Assembly (NCBI RefSeq): GCF_002078875.1
Contig: NC_034410.1
Location: 76,228,661-76,292,660 of the forward strand
Source of the DNA: Numida meleagris
Lineage: Eukaryota; Chordata; Aves; Galliformes; Numididae
Direction of reading: 5' to 3'
Length of the DNA: 64,000 nucleotides
A model generated the notes under the pieces. It was given only the letters and a program-made list of their open reading frames with translations, did no database searches and was not told the DNA's origin. The translations under genes and the position numbers were made by a program. Below, piece after piece: positions 40,609-53,395 of this stretch. Each line of letters begins with the position of its first letter. Position 1 is the first letter of the stretch.

Positions 40609-43542
40609 CATTGTTCTAACTAGTAAAGAGTGTGAGTAGAAAATGAAACAGCTGTGGAAACCTGGTCTGGGCACAGCTCTGTCGGATGCATATCGACACA
40701 GTGGCATTTTCTTCTGTTGATTTCTCTGATGTCTGAAGTGTATTCTAGAGGCAACAGGTAACATCCTCTTGGTGCAGGTAGTTCTTGTCTGGAATTGAGA
40801 ACGTCTCACATACTTGGCCATAGGCTGGGATTTTTCAATATTAAGCCTAAAGAAAGATTTTCTATCAAACTGTTCACTGTTTGAGTGTCAAACAGCTTCA
40901 GATATTCCTTCTTTCTACATCTTTCTATATATTACAGGAATGACCACTTACTCAGCTCTAGGCAGTACCCTCTATCAGAGATCAATACCTCAGTCATAAA
41001 ACTATTTGATGTGGTAGGAAGTATATTTTCCCATGAAATATACTGTTATAATTTGCAAACACTACATTGTAGATTAGTGTCCTTTCTCAGTTTTTCTTCC
41101 CTCTTTGTCTTGGTAAGAAGCTTACAACATGAACTGGTAAGACTTTGTTTTTACGGGAAATGTCCCCTTCTGGTTCTAGCAACTGTCACTGGTTTCAGAT
41201 TGCTGGGAAAATTCCATCTGACAGAGCCTTAACTTCTTGGTTTGGTCACAGAGGAGAGCTATTGTACCTACATGCTGCTTTACAGGTGATGTGGCTCGCA
41301 TAGATCTGAACAGTAGTCCCAGCGTTACAAGAGAGAGCCTTAGCAGGTCAGAAGACCCTTCCATGATGAAAACACTTGCAGGGAACTTCACAGATTCGGG
41401 AAACAAGGGCATGGCTTGGTTGTTGCTTTTGTTTGGTAGAAGCTGAAAGCCTTGGCAACCATGTGAATAGAAGCTGTTTAGGAACTTGCAGGAAAGAAAA
41501 TGGTTCTCCCCAGTCACCTAGCAATCACTGTTCCCCAATAAGGTAGTCATGTAGGTAAGTGCTGTATAATTTGCTCATGTGTTCCACTAAAGCATGTTCC
41601 ATTAAAGGAACCCCTCTCTCAACAGAGATGTGATGGTCTGGTCTCTCTTGAAGCTGGAAGTATTCATTGCACTTTACTCCTGACTGGGGCAACACTTTCT
41701 CCTTTCAAAGTTTCATACGAGATTAATTACTTAAGCCCAATGCTTTTGGTTAGAATATAAATACAAAAATCTGAAATACTGACTTTGTTTTCCATCTTTA
41801 GGACTTTACATTTTGAACTAACCTACGGGTTCCTCTTAAAGTCATTCCTAAACTTAACTACATGAGCAACATAAAGTAGCATAGCTTTGTTTTGGTTTCT
41901 GGTCTCTGTTTCTCTGAGAACAGGATCTGCTCTAGCAAATTTATTTGCATTTTTTTCTATCATATCATCTTGATATCTATTGACAGCACCTGGCTTGGAA
42001 TCTATAGATAATAATCTCACTTGGAAAGTAAAATTAGCTTTTTAATGAATGAAATGAATAAAATAAGTAACTCTGAACATTGCAGCTTAGTTGTTGGTTT
42101 TTTAAAATAAAACGGCCAAAACACTTGAACCAAAACACTGAAAGACAAGGTCTAAGCTGAAGTTCACAGACAAAGTGAAAATAAAGTGAATCAAGTGTAG
42201 ACCTATTAAAGAGTATGAGTGCTATTAATAATCGTGCATTTTCATTCAACATAATATATGGTGTTCATAGTTTGTGTATGCCTATTTGGTGTGGCAGTGT
42301 TTATTTAAGCAGTTGGTTCACCATGATTCTGATATAGTTGATGATTAATCCAGCTGGAATATTACATATATTAGCTACAGATTCGCAGTAATTCTCCAGA
42401 CAGAGGTTTGGACCATAAAGATTGTAAGGGCTGATACTAGGACTGGAAAGTGATGGTCACACCACCTGGACTAACCTACCAACTCAGTGATATGCCCCTC
42501 TCCTGCTTCATAGTTGGAAGATACTACTACCACATCCTGGTTCCCTTCCAAAATGAGAACTATGTACAGAAGCAGGGGAAATCTGCAATGAGTTCCTGAG
42601 CGATGTCTTTTGAGAGCCATAAGAAGAGTTGGACCCCAGGAAATACCTATGCATAGCAAGGTGGACAACCTAACTTTCTCTTGCTCATTTATACTCCATA
42701 ATTTAAAAATCCTGATTTTTGGCAAGGTATAACATTCAGGTCAGTACCATCACCTGTAGGTCTGAGCCTACATCTACAGCTGTTCAAAGGGTCTTGATGA
42801 AGCCCCATGAAACCATCAGCAGTAATGAAGTCAAAGAAGTTCTGGAAGCTCTGGTAAAATTGCAAGAAGACAGAAGCCTGTGTTTCGTTTTGTAGCTTGT
42901 TTGTTTTTAGCTTTTTTTCCAGCACTTTGCAGAAGTCTCACATCATTTGCACAGAAGTAGATCTTACTAACCTCTCAGAACACATACTTCAAAGAATTAA
43001 CTACTGAGTAAATGAGAACAATTTTTATTTATACCAAAAAAAAAAGTATCCAAAACTATCGGTGCAGTCATTAATTGACAGGTCCATGTGAGACGGTTGT
43101 TATCTTGCAGCCTCTGGTACAATCACATGGCAGAACTGAGGTAAGTTACACACCACTGTTCCACATATGAGCTCAGGCAGGACAGTCGTGCTTTTGTTAT
43201 CGAGCTTGTTCCTTACTCCTGTCAGTAGGGAAGTAGGAGGCTGTAGGTTCAGGCACATTTTACTCAGGTATGCTTACTGTTAGCCATGCTTACTGTTCCT
43301 TTTTGTCTGCAGAGTATAGCAATGAACCTGACTGTAAGACTTAATGATTTTCCCCTTAAACAAAAGGCCAATAAGGTGGGCTAAAGATACATAAACAGTA
43401 ATTGCAAAATATTTGTTTTGCTTTCAAAATGTTCTGTTTCTGATATACCTTATCACACAGAAAAATTATGAAAAGAGAAACTCTTCATTCCAATTGCATG
43501 CCAAATGCTAGATATAACCCTATATGACGAAGTCTTACTATT
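40609..43542. other. Intergenic, nothing recognised
   Basis: Mostly AT-rich unique-looking sequence. No supported gene or repeat family. Confidence 0.6.
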
Positions 43543-43665
43543 CACAGAATCATAGAATGGTTTGGGTTGGAAGGGACCTTCCGGATCATCTAGTTCCAAC
43601 TCCCTGCTATAGGAAGGGACAGCTCTCTCTAGACCATGCTGCTCAAAGCCCCATCCATTCCTTTA
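43543..43665 (-). mobile_element. CR1 LINE 3' end
   Basis: Begins with ACAGAATCATAGAATGGTTT and TTGGAAGGGACCTTCCGGAT, the reverse complement of the CR1 tail, then CTAGTTCCAACTCCCTGCTA. Only about 120 bp remain. Confidence 0.9.
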
Positions 43666-45470
43666 TGTTCATTCTATTCCCAGTTTTTATTCCACTGAAA
43701 TAATTGTGGATACTGTAAACTGGGAAATAACTTGAATCACTGCAGAGACATTCACATTTAAAATACGCTGTCTGAAAATTTTATCGAAGAGATGCTTGAA
43801 ACTCACCACCCTTTTACAATACACGTGGATCACTTCTACTATCTTTTTATCAACACTTTGTTGTGATAGATAGAACATGTTTTTGAAAAGGCTATTGTGA
43901 GACTATGTGCATGTGATTATCAGCTTAAAATCACAAGAAAAGCTTCACAATTGCCTTATGACTTCTCAATGGGCTTGGAAGATACAAAAAAAAAGGTAGC
44001 AGAAAAAGTATTACGCATAAATGCACTTTTTGTTACTTTCTCACTTTGCTTTAAAGTACAAAATGAAGTACACAAATATAGTAAGAAGATAGAAGGCAAC
44101 TGGAAACATCTTGTTTCTGATATCCATTTTGATTTGGGAATCCACTTACATTTTTTAATCAGGAAATTGGACAATTAAAATCAGCATTGCGCATAATCAA
44201 CACATTATCCTTATAATACTATATTATGTTTTGCATATAATATGTATGTAATAGAGCCAGTCTATTAATAAACTGAGATCAGTTGCTCAAACTTCAGCAG
44301 TTACGGAAAGCTGTGTCTGGAGTCAGCGCTGTAGTTGAGCATGATGGTTTCACGGGGCTTCATCAAGAACAAAACATCAAGTGTACCAACACAAACACTT
44401 CTAAGAATGTCTGAACAAAAAACTGTCCCTCACAGCTGATTTGCAGTGCCCCTGGTGGACTTCACATCAGGGCTGTATTTGAAAATTACAACTGTTTGAT
44501 GAATTAGTTGTGTATATGAGTGTTACCAAATCAGTAGAGAAAAACATCGTTGCAAATTTGAATATTCATGTGGCACAAATAAGCAGTGACTACTCATCGT
44601 GGCAAGTTGACAGAAATTATATGCAAGAAATGTGCTGAAATTGGTTTTGGAACAAATTCAAAATTCATAGCCTGTTGGCAAATAATTCTCTAACAGAAAA
44701 AGAGCTACAATTGTCATAAAATTATTTGCAGAAAAATATTTGACTACTCCACTGTTGGACAGAGTTATTTAATTTAGCCATGAGAACTTGAAGGCTTTCA
44801 TGTCTGAAATAAATTCCTATCTGAAATGTACAGGCTTTAGAAAATGCGCTGATAAATTGTCTTTGGCTCCCACACTCTTACCAAGATAAGTGAATGAGTC
44901 TGGTGTACAGACTCTCTTATTTATATCCTCAGATATCATTAGTGGAAATTAAAACATATTAATTTTTAATTCACATTTCAGTACTGAATCCAAGCTGATG
45001 TTTCATCATCTTTCTTTTCACATCATCAGATGCTTATGGTGGAAGTTAAGCAGGCAGCCATCCATATCCTGGCCCGACTTTTTCACACCTTTTTTTAGTT
45101 CAAGAGACACTTCAGTCCCTGGAGCACATTAACACCTGGTATGCCCCTGCCAGGGGCTCTAACTCACTCACCACTTCTTTGGCTTTCCCATCAGCTGGCT
45201 TTTATTGCAAACATATCCACTTTTTTTGTTACTGTGCCCATTCCGGCAGCAGTTTATTACCTACTGTATCAAAGTATTCTGCTTTAAATTGCTTATGCAG
45301 ACAGCTGCATTGGCAGATGCCTGACTTGCCTGGAATGGATTACCTTTCTGAGACTGCACTTTTCATAGGAGGAAGCTGAATACACTGTTTCTGAAGATAT
45401 TTGAATTTGTGCTTTTATTAATAACACTGAATTTCTTTGTTATTTAAATTTATAACTTACTTTAACATTT
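43666..45470. other. Intergenic, nothing recognised
   Basis: AT-rich sequence. A frame of 93 codons at 43897-44178 overlaps one on the opposite strand; neither has recognisable features. Confidence 0.6.
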
Positions 45471-45637
45471 CATAGAATCATAGAACCACAGAACGGTTGG
45501 GGTTGGAAGGGACCCCAACGCCCACCCAGCCCCAACCCCTGCCATGGGCAGGGCTGCCACCCACCAGCTCAGGCTGCCCAGGGCCCCATCCAGCCTGGCC
45601 TTGAGCACCTCCAGGGATGGGGCACCACAGCTTCACT
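45471..45637 (-). mobile_element. CR1 LINE 3' end, young copy
   Basis: Reverse complement of the CR1 3'UTR: CATAGAATCATAGAACCACA, GGTTGGGGTTGGAAGGGACC, CTGCCATGGGCAGGGCTGCC and GGCCTTGAGCACCTCCAGGG in order. Low divergence and high GC against an AT-rich background suggest a recent insertion. Confidence 0.95.
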
Positions 45638-48600
45638 CAAACACCACTAGGAATAGCAGAGAAGATAATTCATTTTTTTTCCTCTCTAAACCAAATACAA
45701 ATTTGAACTCACAAAAATTGGTAACAATGCAGATGGTGACAGTGTGCTTTATTGTGTAAACTGACAGTTCCTGCTTGTCACCATCTGCCTGGACTTCCTA
45801 TCTGAAATGCCACAGTGCTCCTTAAATAAAGGATTGTACTGTACACTTAACTAAAAAAAAGAATTCAGAGACAATTTCTGGAGTATCTACAGTCATCACA
45901 TTGTCAAAATCTGTTTCTTTTATCAAGACAATAATTTTGCAAATGAAAGCAATAGGCTGAAACATTAAAATCTATTATAATGACTTTACTCAGAAGATTT
46001 CCACAAACTCAGCAAAGCTCCAGCTAATTACCACAGTCTTATAAAGTGAAGGTGAAGACCATGTGAGGCTGCTCAGAGAAGATCTCTTTAGAAAGGCAAT
46101 ATGGAAGGAAGAAAGGAAGGAAAGAGTTGAAAATCAGCCATGTAGCCAACATTTTGAGCTTAATTAGTACAGGAAACTTCTCAAGAAAAAAAAAAGGAAA
46201 AAGCAAAGAAACAAACAGAAACCCAGCTAAAAAGACCTTGAGAACTAATTGGGCAAATATTAACAACACTAATGGCAGTTGAAATCTTACAAGTACTTGA
46301 AGAAACAACACAACTTTGTTGCATGCTTCCTGACTTCCACAGAATGTAGACTCTCCTGTAGATCTCCTTTCTTTGCTGCCCCTTTCTGGGTTGCAGCCCC
46401 AGTACCTTTATGCTTTCTCCATACACAACTGTAAGTAGTGCAGTTTGCATTGCAATGAACCTGGGCTTTTCTGAGTTTAAAAGCTGCTTGGGGAATTCAC
46501 TGCAGGAAAAGGTCCAGGAAAATCCTCTTTACATTTGTACACCATCTGGAATCCCATCACATGTAGTTTGGAGCATAAGGTGGTAAATGCTGAAGGGCCG
46601 GTGTCCCATTAGGCTTCAACTTACATGTCCTTGCTCCATAGCTGTCTCCGGGCTGCACTGCTTCCAAGAACACACCTAGAGGTCTCCCCACTTTTTGGCA
46701 CGTTCAGCTCATCCCCTGTATCCTTCCCCTATGCTCTTGCTGAGTGGTAACTGAGAATTGTTTTCTTGAACTTGGTCTCTTTCAAAGCCCTGTACTCAGA
46801 CCAGGAGCATCCCTAAAACCCAGTGACCTATTCCAGTGACCTATTCCAACTGGCTCCTGACAGGGCCTTCTCCTTTTCACTCAGGAGCAAGTCCAACAGT
46901 AGAAGGTAAGAATAAAAAAACAGTCATCTCATAAAATTCAAGTTCTTCCACTTTGCATAGCCTTGAGGCTGATGTCTAATCTATGCAGCAGCCTCTTGGG
47001 AGCTGCAAAGCCACTGCTCTGACATCAGTGGGTTCTGAGCTTTAAATGTCATAAATCTCTGTCACTAAGATCTTTTCAAGCAAAACCAGCCACCTTTGCT
47101 CGCCTTTTTTCTGGATTTAGGAGGTGGCATTTTTTTGCAGAATGAATTCCTGCAAATGTGACATTCTCATCTTCCTGCGGCCTGAACCCCTGCAGCACAA
47201 GTGACACCTGTATTCCCTCTTGCTTTTCTTGGATGATGACAGTTTCCAGGGTCCCGGCACAAACTTCTGGTTTAGCTGTTTGTTTTCACTGCCAGCACTG
47301 CAGGATATGTTCCTCCTCCTGAAGTCAGTCACAAGTTATTTCAGTTTCACCCTTTTAGGTACTCCCTGTATACACAGGCAAACTAGTTCACATCTGTAGA
47401 ACAGATTTGGAGTGAACTGACAACCAGCAGTATACGTTCAGAACTAAAAACTGTGGGCACCCTCTGTGCCATTTGCATGGGCAGCTGCTGCCTGCAGACC
47501 CAGAGCACTGGGCTGGCTGCCTTCACGTCCCTGGTTTCCTCCCCCCCCCCCCGGAGACATTCAGATTTTAGTTCTTCTTCCTCTTTTCTATGCTAATTTC
47601 TGTTGATTTTACGTTTGTTTTTTTGTTGTTCTTTTTTTACTGTTTTTTTTCCTAGTTGCACACTATGTTCGGTAAACATGGGAGGCATTTGACAGAGATG
47701 AGCACCCCAAAGTGCCTCAGGTGCTCCTGAGTGCCGTGCATAGGAGTGACCCAGCACTCCAAGGGTCTGGCACCTCATTTCTGTTTTCTGTACAGGAATG
47801 TTTCTCATCTGTTTTTTAAAAAGATGATTATTTTTTGTTTTCACCTTTTTTTTTCCGGGAAGATAAATTTTTTTGCAGGAGATTACAGATAAAAATGCTG
47901 CTCCCCTTCCTGGGAAACTGCACTTTTTCCTACAAGAGGAGGTGCTTCTGCCTCTTTTCTTTACATTTTCAGCCACATCCTCCTTCTTGTCCAAGCAGAT
48001 TCTGCCTCAGCACAGCAGCTTGAGGTGGCTGATGCTTGCAAATGGGGAAGGGCCTCTCCTGCTGACATCTGCCAGGGAACCACGGATGCTGACCAGGGTA
48101 GGAGAGCAGTCTTATAACACAAAGCGTTTAAAATTCAGCAAGTTCTGTAGCACAACAAAAGAGGTTTTCTGAAGCCGCTCAGTTTTTCTTTTTAAAACTG
48201 CTCAGATTTTGTAGAAGCAGTCCTAGTTTGTCGAGGCTACAGGGAAAACAATTACTTGTCTCCCAGAAATGTCAGCAGCAATTAAAGTCTCTCTAAATCA
48301 GAGTTCCAACAAAACATTTCTTACAGCTGTAACTTCACATGGAAGTAATATGGTAGGTGAGTTTTCAGTCATTCCCTTTTAATTTAGAGATTCAGCACTC
48401 GGAATAGCTCTTGGCAACATTACGGTGCAGTAACTTCTGAAGCCCTATATCAGAGTCTCTCACAGTACAATATCCATGTTTAATAAGAGGGTCATGCAGA
48501 GGAAGAAAACCAGAACATGTCTAACTCTTCAAGGCTTTATTAAACCAGAAAATCAAAGCTTTTTTAAAAATTTCTTTCATGCTGTGGCTAGAAGAGCTGC

Positions 48601-49639
48601 CTTAGACCTTAACTTATCTTGTTAAAAACAAGAGCAGATGCAATCTAGAATTAGAAAGAAAACAGCATTGACTCTCTAAAACTTCCACTAATTTGGCTGC
48701 TGAGAATGTGGATTATCTATCAGGGTAAAAGGCTGTAAAAATAAGTGTTCATGCAACACCACGTACGTTGTTTCAAATAGAGGTTTCATTCATATTTTCT
48801 AATGATAAAATGTTTTCCAACTGATAGATTTAGCACTTTCTTCGTGTTACTGGGCATGTCTGAATAGCACAGAGATCAACTCTGACAGTACAGGTCCTCA
48901 AGCTACTCTAATATAAAAGCAATAATAAAATAATAAAATAAAACCCAGCAAAATTGGCAGACCTGACCATTGGAGAGGTAGGGAGGTACAGACTCAAGAA
49001 AACTTGTTTACCAAAGTCTGTGCACTGAGGAAAACTGAACACAGCAACTTCTCCTGAACTCATAATTGCCTCAGCTAAGGAAGTGGGAGTAAATACATTT
49101 TCATTTATGGAAGTTCCTTTCCACCACCTGCCCTTTAAAGTTTTTGCCTTTGTAGAAAGTGACAGCAATACACTGTGAATTAATTCTCTTCTTCCACATG
49201 GGCAAGAGAATAACTGTGCCAGAAAACAAACAAACCAACACAAGTCATACTCTGAATAACAGATTATACGCAGAAAGAATCTCTTCCTGTCTCCAGGGAT
49301 TAACTGACAAATACTTCTCCTGATGTTATCCTCACTGGTGGGTAGGCTCATGTCTAGGCTGGATGACCTACTTATCACACACATAATGATTTCCACGAAT
49401 TTGGAATACATTAAACAATTTCTATTTTTGTTTACACTTGGTTGATTATGGAATAAATGAAGTACTCACTTGTTTACAATTTATACACCGTTTTTAATGA
49501 GGTTTCCCCATTACCCTTTACTACATTATTTATTAAGAAGGTACGAAACATCTGGAGGTTTCAGAATTAGAGTCCACTCCTTGGAGAGAGCATGACTGCC
49601 ACTTTCTACTACAGGAAGTGGGCAGCCTGCATAGACTTC
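45638..49639. other. Intergenic, nothing recognised
   Basis: Contains a tandem 13-bp duplication (CAGTGACCTATTC twice at 46821-46846) and a C-run at about 47540-47552. Frames such as 47593-47994 and 48908-49411 (minus) lack recognisable domains. No gene supported. Confidence 0.6.
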
Positions 49640-49790
49640 CCAACAGGGTTCCTAATGATGCCCAGTGTTCTGTTGGCTTTTATGGCTGCTGCTGCACATC
49701 AAGTCAATGGTTTTGGAGAACTTACAGCAATGCCTCCAAGATCTCCTTCCTGAATTGTAGCAGTGCTTTAGGACCTCTCATCATATCTTT
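49640..49790 (-). mobile_element. Ancient CR1-like LINE fragment
   Basis: The stretch CCCAGTGTTCTGTTGGCTTT with the following GGCTGCTGCTGCACATCAAG and GCCTCCAAGATCTCCTTCCT corresponds to the reverse complement of old CR1 ORF2; on the minus strand AIKANRTLGIIRN resembles the CR1 KKANRILGxI motif. Limits approximate; the mariner piece abuts it. Confidence 0.55.
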
Positions 49791-49794
49791 ATCA

Positions 49795-50049
49795 ATTAAT
49801 GTCAGTGGACACCACTTTTTCCTCATGAAGGAATTCAATGACACACCTTTGCTCCATCTGCATTGGAAATTGCATATCAGACACCATTTTGTCAGACTGC
49901 CCCTCCACTGCCATATGTCTCATGGCAACAAAATATAACAGAATATTGGTGGGAAGGTTCAACCTCTGCTGCCACACCACCGACATCTGCTTCTGACATT
50001 GTGGGTCTACATCATAAAGTGGGAGGCATTACTTTTGGAGCGTTTCTCA
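49795..50049 (-). mobile_element. Mariner fragment (5' end), same family as 6651-7930
   Basis: The reverse complement aligns with the first 250 bp of the mariner at 6.65 kb. It shares AAAGTAATGCCTCC in the terminal repeat, CCCACAATGTCAGA, TTGAACCTTCCCACCAATAT and GGGGCAGTCTGA. The outer end is flanked by TA at 50050-50051. The remainder of the element, including most of the transposase, is missing, and only the 5' UTR and the first codons remain. Confidence 0.88.
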
Positions 50050-50051
50050 TA

Positions 50052-53000
50052 GACTGTATTTCATTTGACACACAGAGGATGCCTTAAGTAGCTTTGTCAT
50101 TTTATATTTCACAGAGATTCATGTTTTCTGAAGAAATTTCTGCATACCCAAACTATGTAGTTTAATATTCCTTTGAACTTATCAAATTATACTTTTGTAA
50201 GGTTTATTGTAGTTTTTCACAAGCTTTTCTAAAATATGGAGGAATATATTTGTCTCTCTTCTTCCTTTCCATTCATCTTTTAGACCAGTTATGACCTTCA
50301 CCAGGGACAGCTGCAGACATGTACATGGATTTCTACCCCTTTCTTTATCTGTAGAAGAGTTTAGTAGTTTACATGCTAGTGCTTCTTGAAAACACCACAC
50401 CACTTGGCTCAACACATCCCTATAAACACTTGGGTACTGAAACAGCTGTGTAAAGGGTATGTATATGTTTCAGTAAATACTGCCCCAGAAAAGATCTTGT
50501 CTGACCCAATTACACTAATTACAGAAAGAAAGAGTAGGAATATGCAAAAGTGATTCAAACAAAGAATGTAAAGTGTGCCTATCCTCACTTCATGATATAA
50601 ACAAGTAAAATGTTTTTGGAAAACAGAAATAAAAAAGGAGTTAAAAAGCATACAGAATATTGCCAGGGGACAGCGAGAGGGAAGAAGTCATTTGAGTATT
50701 AGAAATCGTGGTCTGCAGTGAACTTTAATTATTGTTTTCCAGGAAGTCTGAAAGCAATAAAGGGACTGATTAAGGATAACCTGAAAACCATATCAAAGGT
50801 TTCTGAGTTTTTGCTGATTTTTTTGAAATCTCAATAAAACTTGATATTTTTTATTATATATATGTATACTGTAAATGATGTGTTTGTGTACTGTGTACTC
50901 ACATCAATATGACAGCATGCATACGCATATAATATATTCATGACAAGTATTTAATAAAAAGTAAATCTGCATTCCAGTGTTTCCTTGATATCTCAGTCTT
51001 GCAACATGTTGTAAGAAAGATTTTCTATCTACTTCAGGAGAATAAGATTTGAGGAGGGCAGCTCAACTATGTACACAGGTGAAGATGCAATTTTAGTCAA
51101 TGGAATCAGGTTTGTGGTCCACACAAATATAGCCCACAAAATATTTGGCCTCCTACCCTTGCTGGCTCTCTGATGCACATTTCTTGCCAGTACTCAAAAA
51201 ACATCCAGAGTATCACATAACTTCTACTCTGAGTTGTCTCACGGACCTTAGTGAAGAATACCTTGTCTCTGTTAGTCTTTCCACACAATGCAGGAGTCTC
51301 CAAGTAGAGGCAATACCAAGAGCCTTGCTCTCCTTAAACAGCAGCTGTCAAAAAAATAAACCCTTCTAAAATGAGTTGCCAGCTGGACTTTTCTTTTGGT
51401 CTGGGGCTGCTCTCTGACTAGCAGTTGGCCTTCCTTCCCTGCTTTGCCTGAGGCATCTTTAAACATCTGTTGCATTAAGCAGGTCACAATACTGAGCTCA
51501 CTGATTATTGGCCTTAAGCCCAATCTATTACAGAATCAAAAGTTACTTTCATTGGTATTTTAGATGCAGGAAGCATGCATTTTTCAATATTTTTTTCCGG
51601 GAAGAAGCAAAGCATGACTTGTATTTTTGAGCCGAGCATAGGCCTCTGAGCACCAACCAACAAGGTGCACAAACCAGTACTCTCAGTTGCTACCTGAATG
51701 TGTGTAACTGCAACTCCTACTCACTTCCAAGGCAGTCGCTTGCTTAGACTTTCATTTGGTGCTGTGAAAAAAATAAGGCAAGTGGCTTGACAGCCCTTAA
51801 CTGCTGTGTCTCAGTATTCTTTCATACATTTTTCCCATCTTCATTCTCAACAAATAAGACACTGCATATGAAGTTTATCAGCACTGCCACAGCTGCTTTG
51901 TAGTAGCTTGTCCTGGCACATGTGCTCCACCATCTCTCTGGATACTGACTGGCTTCAAGGAATACTTCCAGCCTGTAAGACCTCAGACTGCTGTTCCACA
52001 TTTTCCCATCAACAGGAGCAGCTGAATAACTTTGCAAACATCCTCCTTGACATCTCACCTGTGGGTGAAGGAATTTCAGAAGGCAGAGCAGAGTCCCAGC
52101 TGGGACAGATGTCTCAAGGCACAAAATACGTCCTTTTCTCTGGAGGTACTTCTCTGCTATAGATTTAGACATATGGAGCAACAAATTGGTGGCCAGGGAA
52201 GCTGGTTAAGTTAGTCTGTAAATTTCCTGACATTAAGATTAATTATTCTTCCACAATGATGACTAACATATTTGCAACTGAAAGGGTACATTTTCAGATC
52301 TACTTATAGGTGAAGTGTCACTGTTTGGTGCTCTCTGGACAGATTGTTATCAGGGAACGTTTCTGCTGGTAAGCTAATGTTATTATTAAGCATGTTGCCA
52401 GGTGATGTTCAGCATATTCTCTCTTTACTGTGCTTTCTGTTTGCATGCTTACTCAGAAAGATGTCACATTTCTGTGCTCCTGAGAAAAGCAGATAGATAG
52501 ATAAAATTTAAAGAATTGTTTTCAGCACTGCAAATCTTACTTAGTGACTGTGCTGAAGGAAAGTAATAAAGAAGATCAAAGTTGAGAACAAGATTTAGAA
52601 ATGTATATTCTGTGACAGAAAGATGTGGTTAATATGGCCCTCAAATGTGTCTTCCTTTGCTTGTTATAATTTGAGTTATGCCTACAGTCTTGTTCATGGT
52701 AAACTTTAGAACTATGCAGTAAACATCCAGCTGTTAAGAGTATCAAATGTACAGTTAACCTGATGAGTAACATAAAACTGTTTCTAAATAACCTCTGTTT
52801 TGTAAGAAAATATTCATGTTTTACCACTAATGCAGAACAGAAAGGAATTGGCATTAATAAAAAAAAAAAACACTCCTATCTCCCAAGATTCTTTATATAC
52901 GTTTCTTTCCTCTAGAATATCATCTTCTGTATCTGCTTATACCATGATTATCTTATATAGAAATCAACATTCAAAGCTGTAAGCATGTACTGTTCTATAG

Positions 53001-53094
53001 CTACCATGGCCAAACAAACAACCTGGCTCACAAGAAAGGAAAATTAGATATGATTTTAAAAAATGGTGAAATGCGTTGTCTCATGTTTGAAGGG
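50052..53094. other. Intergenic, nothing recognised
   Basis: AT-rich sequence with TATA-rich tracts near 50.85 kb. The minus-strand frame at 51822-52184 (120 codons) has no recognisable features. No gene supported. Confidence 0.6.
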
Positions 53095-53395
53095 AACCAC
53101 CTTTTTACACAGTCTGATAGTGATAGGACAAAGGGGAATGGCTTTAAACTAAAAGATGAGAGATTTAGGTTTGATGCTAGGAGGAAATTTTCACATAGAG
53201 GGCAGTGAGGCCCTTGCAACAGGTTGCCCATAGAAGCTGTGGGTGCCCCATCCCTGGAGGTGCTCAAGGCCAGGTTGGATGGGGCCCTGGGCAGCCTGAC
53301 CTGGTGGGTGGCAATGCTGCCCATGGCATGGGGTTGGGGATGGATGGGCTTTAAGATCCCTTCCAACCCAAACCATTCTGTGATTGTGATTCTAC
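53095..53395 (+). mobile_element. CR1 LINE 3' end
   Basis: Contains GATAGTGATAGGACAAAGGG, TTTAGGTTTGATGCTAGGAG, GTGCCCCATCCCTGGAGGTG, GCCAGGTTGGATGGGGCCCT and TTCCAACCCAAACCATTCTG, then degenerate terminal repeats. About 300 bp, plus strand, moderately young. Confidence 0.95.

Noticed and set aside
40124..40821. Frames of 171 and 207 codons across the gap
   Set aside because: Most of the translated length is N; the real flanking parts are short and unremarkable.
44444..44459. CTCF-like site (CAGTGCCCCTGGTGGA)
   Set aside because: The CTGGTGG half fits, but the adjoining positions miss the consensus at several bases; too weak to call by eye.
47540..47552. C-run in a GC-rich patch
   Set aside because: Short homopolymer without promoter-like CpG density; no gene start nearby.
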